NCBI GenBank assembly: GCA_003542955.1
Contig: DPJP01000174.1
Span: forward strand, 5,065-10,242
Length of the DNA: 5,178 nt
Origin: Armatimonadota bacterium
GTDB taxonomy: Bacteria > Armatimonadota > Zipacnadia > Zipacnadales > UBA11051
Direction: 5' to 3'
In this document: positions 1 to 5,178 of the stretch, piece by piece
Layout of the letters: each line of letters opens with the position of its first letter
Numbering within the stretch: position 1 is the first letter of the stretch
Made by a program: the position numbers and the translations under genes
The notes under the pieces: model-generated
What the model saw: the letters and a program-made list of their open reading frames with translations, nothing else
Told to the model about the DNA's origin: nothing
Database searches by the model: none

Positions 1-1
1 C

Positions 2-2362
2 GCAGTCGTGCCGGAGGGCCGGGCGAATCCCCGGCAGTTGTGGATCCACGATGCCACAGCCGAGAGCTTTGCGCGTCTGCAGCAGGCCATCGTCACCGCC
101 GCTGCCGAACGCTTCGGCGAGGCGCACCGCCCCGTCACCGTCGTCCAGTTGACACATTCGGGCCGGCACAGCAAGCCGCGCGGCTTCCCCGAGCCGATCA
201 TCGCTCACCGTTGCCCGGTACTCGACCCCAGGCACAACCTCGGGCCCGACTACCCGCTCATCACCGATGACGAACTCGACGCCCTGCAGGAGTCCTACGT
301 GAGCGCCGCGCGTATTGCCCATGAGGCAGGCTTCGACGCGGTCGACATCAAGGCCACGCATGCGTATCTGCTCAACGAGCTGCTGGCATCACACACCCGT
401 GAGAACAGCAGGTATGGCGGCAGCTTCGAGAACCGCACGCGGATGCTTGTCGAGGTCGTTCGCCGGGTACGTGACGAGGTGCCGGGGATTGCCGTCATGG
501 CCCGGCTCAATGTCTACGATGCCCAGCCGTACCCATACGGTTTTGGGATGGCCACGGACGGATCGATGGAGCCGGATCTGGCGGAGCCGGTGCGTCTGCT
601 CAAGCAGCTTCAGGAACTCGGCCTGTGCATGGTCAACATCGGCTATGGGAACCCCTACTACAACCCGCACGTCGAGCGGCCCTACGACACGCATGAAGTT
701 GGCGGCTACGTGCCGGATGAGGACCCGCTGGCCAACGTGGCCACGATGGTGCAGATACAGCGCGAGTTGGGCCGCGAACTGCCCGACCTGCCGATGGTCG
801 CGACGGGTCTCACCTGGCTGCGAGAGCACGGCCCCAATGTGGCCGCCGGGCTCCTGGCGGAGGGCTCAGCGGCCATGGCCGGGTTCGGCCGGATGGCGAT
901 GGCCTATCCCGACTTCGTCGCAGACCTGATCGAGAAGGGCGAGATCGAGCCGACCAAGACTTGCATTGCGTGCTCGTCATGCACCCAGATCATGCGCGAC
1001 GGCGGGCGCGCCGGATGTGTCGTCCGAGACCACGAGGTCTATGCCCCGATCTTCTTCGAAGGCCAGATGCACAACCAGGCCGTGATGCGGCGCCTTGCCG
1101 AGACGTGCCGCAGTTGCGCCGCCCCGACCTGCCAGACCGGCTGTCCGGCCGGGGTGGATGTTTCGTCGTTCGTTCGGGCCATCGCCGACGGCGATGAGCG
1201 GCGCGCGTATGAGGTACTCCGGGAGGCCAATCCGCTGCCTGAGATATGCGCCTACGTCTGCCCGTCCGAGGTGCAGTGCGAGGGGCAGTGCGTCCAACAG
1301 TGGATCGGCGGCGGCGCCGTACCCATCAAGCTGCTGCAACGCTACGTCTCCGCACTGGCCCGCAAGCAGGGATGGACACAACTACCCGTGCCCCCGCAGA
1401 CGACTGGCAAGCGTGTGGCGGTCATCGGCGCCGGCGGGGCAGGCCTCGGATGCGCGATGCAGCTGCTGCAGGATGGCCACACCGTCACGATCATTGATGC
1501 CGGCAACGGCCCCGGTGGGACCGCCTGCGAAGTCATCCCGGGGGAGCGGCTGGCCAGTGACTGCGGCGAGTCCGAGATCGCCGCAATCCTCGACACCGTC
1601 CCGGCGGATCGGTTGCAGTGGCGTCGTGGTGTGCGCATGAGCGCGAGCATGACCGTCGATGACCTGTTGGCGGAGGGCTTCGATGCGGTGTTCGTCGGCA
1701 TCGGCCTGGGCGAGGCAGTCACACTCCCCGGCGCTGAGAGGCCGGCGAATGGCGTCGTGGACGCTCTGGGCTTCCTGCGCGAGATGAAGTCGGGCTCGTG
1801 CGCGGATGTGCCGCGGTCGGTTGCCGTCCTCGGCGGCGGCAACACTGCCGTCGACGCGGCGGTGACGGCGAAACGAGCCGGCGCGCGCGATGTCTACCTC
1901 GTCTACCGGCGCTCATTCGCGGAGATGCCCGCATGGCCGAAGGAACGCGACGAAGCGCTCGCGGAGGGTGTGCACTTCCTGATTCTGACCCAGCCACTCG
2001 ACTACGTGAGTGACGACCAGGGCCGCCTGACGGGTCTCCGCGTAGCGAGCACACGCCTGGGCGAGCCCGATGACGGCGGGAGGCGCAAACCAGAGTTGAT
2101 ACCCGATTCCGAGCGCATCCTGCCGGTGGACATGGTCATCGAGGCCATCGGGCAACGCCCACCGGATGATCTTGCCGAGTGGCTCTGCGGTGTCGAACTC
2201 GACAGGCTGGGCCTGATCGTCACTGACGCGCTGACAATGCAGACCGGCCGGGACAGGGTGTATGCGGGCGGCGATATCGTCAACGGTGGAAGAACCGTAG
2301 TGCAGGCCGTTGCGGAGGGCGTGAGAGCCGCGCGCGCAATCACTGCGGCGCTGACACCGTAG
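2..2362 (+). CDS. OYE-type FMN / multi [4Fe-4S] / FAD-NAD(P)H oxidoreductase, 5' end outside window
   Basis: Probable cytoplasmic flavin oxidoreductase that passes electrons from NAD(P)H through FAD and Fe-S clusters to an FMN barrel reducing an unknown substrate. Residues are numbered from the GTG at 8 for convenience only. The frame is open to the window edge, and the first visible residues align about 60-80 residues into OYE-family proteins, so the true start is upstream. Residues 1-315 are an OYE-like TIM barrel: QLTHSGR (FMN region), HAYLLNELL with Y120 at the place of the FadH active-site Tyr, YGGSFENRTR, and GFGR near the phosphate site. C319, C322, C325 and C337 form a [4Fe-4S] motif. 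Residues about 360-450 are a DPD/GltD-type helical domain with C367, C370, C375, C379 and C414, C418, C424, C428, plus Q444. FAD fold GAGGAG starts at G474, NAD(P)H fold GGGNTAVD at G609, and the closing FAD motif AGGD ends at D756. Stop is TAG. Fold and cofactors are confident; the substrate is unknown. It could be annotated as an NADH:flavin oxidoreductase or FadH-like enoate reductase. Confidence 0.93.
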   Translation, partial: AVVPEGRANPRQLWIHDATAESFARLQQAIVTAAAERFGEAHRPVTVVQLTHSGRHSKPRGFPEPIIAHRCPVLDPRHNLGPDYPLITDDELDALQESYVSAARIAHEAGFDAVDIKATHAYLLNELLASHTRENSRYGGSFENRTRMLVEVVRRVRDEVPGIAVMARLNVYDAQPYPYGFGMATDGSMEPDLAEPVRLLKQLQELGLCMVNIGYGNPYYNPHVERPYDTHEVGGYVPDEDPLANVATMVQIQRELGRELPDLPMVATGLTWLREHGPNVAAGLLAEGSAAMAGFGRMAMAYPDFVADLIEKGEIEPTKTCIACSSCTQIMRDGGRAGCVVRDHEVYAPIFFEGQMHNQAVMRRLAETCRSCAAPTCQTGCPAGVDVSSFVRAIADGDERRAYEVLREANPLPEICAYVCPSEVQCEGQCVQQWIGGGAVPIKLLQRYVSALARKQGWTQLPVPPQTTGKRVAVIGAGGAGLGCAMQLLQDGHTVTIIDAGNGPGGTACEVIPGERLASDCGESEIAAILDTVPADRLQWRRGVRMSASMTVDDLLAEGFDAVFVGIGLGEAVTLPGAERPANGVVDALGFLREMKSGSCADVPRSVAVLGGGNTAVDAAVTAKRAGARDVYLVYRRSFAEMPAWPKERDEALAEGVHFLILTQPLDYVSDDQGRLTGLRVASTRLGEPDDGGRRKPELIPDSERILPVDMVIEAIGQRPPDDLAEWLCGVELDRLGLIVTDALTMQTGRDRVYAGGDIVNGGRTVVQAVAEGVRAARAITAALTP
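962..1018 (+). other. [4Fe-4S] motif linking the OYE barrel to the Fe-S domain
   Basis: These codons encode C319-x2-C322-x2-C325-x11-C337, directly after the FMN barrel. E. coli FadH and its relatives carry a similar motif here that ligates the [4Fe-4S] cluster relaying electrons between FAD and FMN, but with spacing C-x2-C-x3-C-x11-C. The one-residue shorter middle gap is seen directly. A cluster-binding role is inferred from position and from retention of all four cysteines. Confidence 0.82.
1106..1342 (+). other. DPD/GltD-type double [4Fe-4S] helical domain inside the flavoprotein
   Basis: The encoded segment holds C367-x2-C370-x4-C375-x3-C379-P, then the NPLPEIC stretch and C414-x3-C418-x5-C424-x3-C428, with Q444 sixteen residues after the last Cys. 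This is the signature of the alpha-helical domain that carries two [4Fe-4S] clusters in dihydropyrimidine dehydrogenase and in the GltD subunit of glutamate synthase. From recall of the human DPD sequence, Q444 falls on Gln156, a cluster ligand, whereas GltD proteins usually have Glu in an IGxxERF motif. In those relatives the domain is N-terminal; here it is internal, between the FMN barrel and the FAD module. Confidence 0.85.
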
Positions 2363-2397
2363 CGCGGTCGCGGGACCACTGTCGAGGGGGCAACTCC

Positions 2398-2441
2398 GGG
2401 GCCGCGCCGGCCGCGATATGCTGTGAATCTGGCGCGGCCCC
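2398..2441. terminator. GC-rich inverted repeat between convergent genes, possible bidirectional terminator
   Basis: The left arm (2398-2408) and right arm (2431-2441) are exact reverse complements over 11 bp, separated by 22 bases. On the + strand RNA the stem could extend inward by a G-U and a G-C pair. The element begins 35 bases after the stop of the flavoprotein gene and lies 26 bases beyond the stop of the opposing gene, where a shared terminator would sit. No T-tract follows the stem in either direction, so it is not a canonical intrinsic terminator. It could instead block 3' exonucleases, assist Rho-dependent termination, or be one copy of a dispersed palindrome. The repeat is certain; the role is inferred. 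Confidence 0.55.
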
Positions 2442-2467
2442 TGTGTAATGCTATGTCCGTGTTCTGC

Positions 2468-5178
2468 CTACGGCGCCAGGCACACCACACTGTCATGCGC
2501 CACTGCAAGGAGCTTGACCCCCTGAGCCGTGCGCAGCGCCGCAACCATCGACACCTCGCCATCCGCCTTCCACTCGGCTACCGGCTGCAGCGCGCCGTCG
2601 AGCGTGTAGACGCGCCCGTCGGCGAGGCCCGCGGCCACCAGCGGCTTCGCGCCGTCGCGCGGCAGCAGGCCCAGATCCGTGACAACCTCTCCGAGGTCGA
2701 GTTGTGCGATGACCTCCCCACCCGCGCCGAGTACGTAGACATAGCCCGTCTCGGAAGCGACCAGCAGTTCATCCGCGGTGGCGCCGGCGACGTCGGCCAT
2801 GATCAACTCGCGCACCGCGAAGCCGTAGTTGTGGAATGAGAACTCCGTCGACCCGCCCCACTGGCCCACGTTGAATGTGCCCGTCGCCGAGCCGTTGGCG
2901 ATCTCGTAGTCGTCGTCCTCATCCATGTTGCCGACTGCCATCTCGACGTCGCCCAGCTCCGAGTAGACGCCGGGTCTGGATTCGCCCTTGCAGTTGAACA
3001 CCTGCACGGCGCCGTACTTGTTGGCCACCAGCACCTCGAGCTGTCCGTCGCGGTCGAGGTCTATCAACTCCAGCTCACGGCTACCGTGTGGGATGCGGTC
3101 ATAGCGCCATTGCACCGCGAAATCAGTGCTGAACTGCACCAGGTTGCCGTTGAGCATGCAGGCGACGATCTCCGGCGCGCCATCGCCGTCCATGTCGCCA
3201 ATGGCGATGTTGCCCACCTTTGGGTCTCGGACACTGCTGGTGCCGACGCGGAGCGGGAAGTCGCAATGAAATCGCCTCTGCTCCTCGCCCGCGGCGTTGA
3301 GAACATAGATGTGCTCGTCATCGGAGCCGACCAGCACATCGGGTGTCCCGTCGCCGTCGAGGTCCGCAGAGGCGACCGTGCGGTTCTGCCCGCCCGTCTG
3401 GTACCGCCAGAGCTGCCGGCCGGCGGCATCCAGGCATACGGCTGCGGCGCCTCGCAGGACGATGACCTCCTCCTCCCCGTCACCATCCAGATCCGTCGGC
3501 AGCATCGTGAAGATGGGCAGGTCTTCCTCGGTCGCATCGAGCTTGACATCGTGGCTCCAGAGGGGCTGCATCCGCGCGGGTGCGCCGATGCCGGCACGCG
3601 TCGTCTCCGGCGCGGCCAGTACCTCAGTGAGGAGCTGATCGAAGTGCGGCGCCATCGCCGCGTTCAGGGCCGTGATATGCTCCCACTTGCTGAGGTTGAC
3701 CGTCGCAACGCCTGAGGACATGTCGACGGCTGCCCCGGCCTGCCTGACTGCAGTCTGGGGAGACGCGCTGATCGACGCGTGGCCGCCGGCGATATCCACC
3801 TCGAGAGCGATCTGCCCGTCGGCCTGCAGTTGGTCGCCCGCGGCCGTCACGCCCATCACGTAGTACTTCTCGCGCGAGGTCGCCAGCATCTGCGCACCGG
3901 GCACGTTGGCCTCATCAAGCCCGGAGCCGATCCCGACAACCATGTAGGGCGTGTCGTCCTTGAGGATGAGGGCCTCGGTATCCGAGAGCCTGCGGATGCC
4001 ATAGCCCTTCGGCTGCCTGGAGTTGTCGGCATAGAAGATGTTGAACAGCGTTGCCGCCTCGCCGGCCTGCATCCGGCCGCCGAAGCGCTGCCTCAGGTAG
4101 GTGATCTTGCGGCTGACGTGGTTGATGCGCGAGGCGAGCACATTGGCCGCAAAGCCGTCGTTCTTCACGTAGAAGTCTGACGAGCCCGCCTCGTCGACCT
4201 GCCCCTCAGGCACGGGCGGGGCTTCCTCCGCCTGTACCTCGGCGACCAGCGTCCCGTCTGCCGACTGGATCGTGAAGCGGTCCAGCATGATGCCCGGACC
4301 CTCTCGCAGCGTGAAGCTGAGGATGTGCATCCCGTCGCCTGCGATGGTCACATTCGGTGTGGGAGTGTCCTTCTCCGGCGTGGACGATGATGGGCCAAAC
4401 ACGCCGATTGGTGTGTGCAGCGACACGCGTTCGCCCCCATCGACAGCGAGGAAGAGGCTGTCGGAGCCGGTGCTGGTGCCGGTGGCGTAGGTGGTGATGG
4501 CGTACCTGCCGGCCGGCAGCTCTACCGCCGTATCGAGCCGCGAGTAGGCGTCAGTGAACCTGACGGCCTTCGCGACACCCTCCTGCGGATCGGTGACCGT
4601 GACCAGCCCCCGCGAGCCTGTGCCGCCGGCCGCCGCCCGGGACGTCTTGAACACGCGCCCGTCCAGAAGGCTCTGCTCTCCCTCGGCGAGCGTCTTCCAG
4701 TTGCCCAGGAATGTGAACTCACCCGGCTGCAACGCCTCCAGCCGATCCGCCACCAGCGTAAACTCACCCTTCAGCCAGAAGATGTAGCGGTGCCAGTCGG
4801 CGCCGTTGTAGTCATGCACCAGTGTGTGGGTCATGCCCGCCGTGGGCAGGTCCGCGACGCCCTTGAGCGCTGTGCAGGTGGGGATGAGGCTCTCGCAGCG
4901 CCCATCTCGGATTATGCTGATCATGTTGTGATCGGTCGTGTTGCGGACCAGGTAGTCGCCATCGATCAGCCAGTCCTGGCCGTCGGCGTAGAACTTGATG
5001 ATGGCGTTGCCGTCGTACTGCAGGTGCTTCCCGCGCGAGTAGCCGTCGAGGGTGAAGTACTCACCGCCGGCGTCGAGGTCCTGCCTGTAGGCAATCTTGT
5101 CGAAGCTCTTCTCGAACTCGATATTCGGCGGCGAGATTGGGCCGCTGTAGTAGTCGCGGTCCTTCGTATAGTCGTAGT
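2468..5178 (-). CDS. Heparinase II/III-like protein with CBM-like insert and C-terminal FG-GAP propeller, 5' end outside window
   Basis: Likely an exported polysaccharide-binding or polysaccharide-degrading protein; 902 codons are visible and the frame stays open to the window edge. First visible part (5178 to about 4625): beta-sandwich like the C-terminal half of heparinase II/III-family lyases, with HLQYDGN (His codon 5024-5026), the strand DWLIDG, DHN (His codon 4928-4930), and a later RYIFWLKGEFTLVADRLEA stretch. A CBM6/35- or malectin-like jelly roll follows (about 4613-4250; LPAGRYAITTYATGTS, GIMLDRFTI). Sandwich-type strands resume at about 4182-3755, ending in a helical linker. The C-terminal half (3568-2471) is a propeller of repeats with DxDxDG loops. 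The toroidal catalytic half and any signal peptide lie outside, so export and lyase activity are inferred. Stop is TAG at 2470-2468. The propeller is very secure; the lyase assignment is moderate. An alternative is a non-catalytic carbohydrate-binding homologue. Confidence 0.9.
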   Translation of the reverse strand, partial: YDYTKDRDYYSGPISPPNIEFEKSFDKIAYRQDLDAGGEYFTLDGYSRGKHLQYDGNAIIKFYADGQDWLIDGDYLVRNTTDHNMISIIRDGRCESLIPTCTALKGVADLPTAGMTHTLVHDYNGADWHRYIFWLKGEFTLVADRLEALQPGEFTFLGNWKTLAEGEQSLLDGRVFKTSRAAAGGTGSRGLVTVTDPQEGVAKAVRFTDAYSRLDTAVELPAGRYAITTYATGTSTGSDSLFLAVDGGERVSLHTPIGVFGPSSSTPEKDTPTPNVTIAGDGMHILSFTLREGPGIMLDRFTIQSADGTLVAEVQAEEAPPVPEGQVDEAGSSDFYVKNDGFAANVLASRINHVSRKITYLRQRFGGRMQAGEAATLFNIFYADNSRQPKGYGIRRLSDTEALILKDDTPYMVVGIGSGLDEANVPGAQMLATSREKYYVMGVTAAGDQLQADGQIALEVDIAGGHASISASPQTAVRQAGAAVDMSSGVATVNLSKWEHITALNAAMAPHFDQLLTEVLAAPETTRAGIGAPARMQPLWSHDVKLDATEEDLPIFTMLPTDLDGDGEEEVIVLRGAAAVCLDAAGRQLWRYQTGGQNRTVASADLDGDGTPDVLVGSDDEHIYVLNAAGEEQRRFHCDFPLRVGTSSVRDPKVGNIAIGDMDGDGAPEIVACMLNGNLVQFSTDFAVQWRYDRIPHGSRELELIDLDRDGQLEVLVANKYGAVQVFNCKGESRPGVYSELGDVEMAVGNMDEDDDYEIANGSATGTFNVGQWGGSTEFSFHNYGFAVRELIMADVAGATADELLVASETGYVYVLGAGGEVIAQLDLGEVVTDLGLLPRDGAKPLVAAGLADGRVYTLDGALQPVAEWKADGEVSMVAALRTAQGVKLLAVAHDSVVCLAP
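2471..3568 (-). repeat. FG-GAP/VCBS-type beta-propeller repeats, probably eight blades
   Basis: About 45-residue repeats, each with a D-rich loop, a strand of the E/D-V-L-V type, a YVLN/VQVFN-type strand, and often a Trp strand (QLWRYQTGG, VQWRYDR, VAEWKADG). Canonical loops are DLDGDG (3493-3476), DLDGDG (3364-3347), DMDGDG (3196-3179) and DLDRDG (3061-3044). Later ones decay to NMDEDD (2929-2912), a DVAGAT loop (Asp codon 2794-2792), and then loops without acidic ligands. The last repeat lacks its outer strand, while an unpaired LWSHDVK strand precedes the first repeat. This fits closure of the ring by N- and C-terminal strands. DxDxDG loops bind calcium in FG-GAP, integrin-alpha and PL11 propellers. 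Here the fold probably mediates glycan or surface binding, which is inference. Confidence 0.88.
4250..4613 (-). other. CBM-like jelly-roll segment inserted in the beta-sandwich region
   Basis: The encoded stretch has the cadence of CBM6/CBM35 or malectin-like domains: a strand with AVRFTDAYSRLDTAVELPAG, then RYAITTYATGTSTGSDSLFLAVDGGE, then NVTIAGDGMHILSFTLREGPGIMLDRFTI. In such domains a short loop after 'LPAG.Y' and the terminal 'G..LD...I' strand are typical. Heparinase-like sandwich strands appear on both sides, so it looks inserted rather than appended. A short Glu/Pro-rich linker (AEEAPPVPEGQVDEAG) follows it. The carbohydrate specificity cannot be read from the sequence. Confidence 0.6.

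Noticed and set aside
8..10. GTG as the start codon of the flavoprotein gene
   Set aside because: The frame is open to the window edge, no convincing ribosome binding site is visible, and the encoded residues align inside the OYE barrel, about 60-80 residues after a normal N-terminus. The gene starts upstream of the window.
389..829. 146-codon open frame on the - strand opposite the OYE barrel
   Set aside because: It is antisense to conserved OYE motifs, has no recognisable domain, and its long open stretch is expected at this GC content.
1106..2362. Separate GltD (glutamate synthase small subunit) gene fused by a missed stop or sequencing error
   Set aside because: The reading frame is continuous, with no internal start context or frameshift, and the linker after the barrel's Fe-S motif runs smoothly into the eight-Cys domain. 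A true fusion is the simpler reading.
2366..2377. Small GGTC/GACC hairpin just after the flavoprotein stop
   Set aside because: The stem is only 4 bp with a 4-base loop and no T-tract, which is expected by chance in GC-rich DNA. The nearby 11-bp repeat is the stronger candidate.
2423..2839. 138-codon + strand frame starting at the intergenic hairpin
   Set aside because: It starts at a GTG in the hairpin loop and then runs antisense through the C-terminus of the propeller gene. No ribosome binding site or recognisable product.
3086..3715. 209-codon open frame on the + strand opposite the propeller repeats
   Set aside because: It lies wholly antisense to the strongly supported propeller coding sequence. 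Its product shows no recognisable family and it is a by-product of GC-rich codon usage.
4922..4924. ATG (minus strand) as the start of the propeller protein
   Set aside because: 84 more sense codons run from here to the window edge, and they include beta-sandwich motifs continuous with the downstream part. This Met is internal (DHNMISII).

Overview
The window is GC-rich bacterial DNA (by eye roughly 60-65% GC). It holds two long genes facing each other, and each runs off one edge of the window. No RNA gene, mobile element, CRISPR array or gene start is visible. The pairing of a large secreted-type polysaccharide-lyase-like protein carrying an FG-GAP/VCBS propeller with a multi-cluster flavoprotein recalls free-living polysaccharide-degrading bacteria such as Planctomycetota, Lentisphaerota, Armatimonadota or Hydrogenedentota. 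This is an impression from domain content only, and the phylum cannot be fixed from the sequence.

Left half (2-2362, + strand): the C-terminal 786 codons of a redox flavoprotein. In order it has an Old Yellow Enzyme (OYE)-type FMN barrel, a four-cysteine [4Fe-4S] motif, an eight-cysteine helical Fe-S domain like the N-terminus of dihydropyrimidine dehydrogenase (DPD) and GltD, and an FAD/NAD(P)H-binding module. The parts suggest an electron path NAD(P)H -> FAD -> Fe-S clusters -> FMN -> unknown substrate. The layout resembles a circular permutation of DPD, or 2,4-dienoyl-CoA reductase (FadH) with an extra Fe-S domain inserted. A Gln matching the unusual Gln cluster ligand of DPD is present.

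Middle (2363-2467): a 105-base convergent intergenic stretch containing a perfect 11-bp GC-rich inverted repeat (2398-2408 / 2431-2441). It is placed as a shared terminator-like hairpin but has no T-tract on either side.

Right half (2468-5178, - strand): the C-terminal 902 codons of a modular protein. It has a heparinase II/III-like beta-sandwich, interrupted by a CBM-like jelly-roll segment, and then a C-terminal FG-GAP/VCBS-type propeller with Asp-rich calcium loops. The repeat count and end strands suggest an eight-bladed, 'velcro'-closed propeller. The N-terminus, where a signal peptide and the catalytic toroid would be expected, lies beyond the window.

The two genes are convergent and so not co-transcribed. 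Nothing in the sequence ties their functions together.
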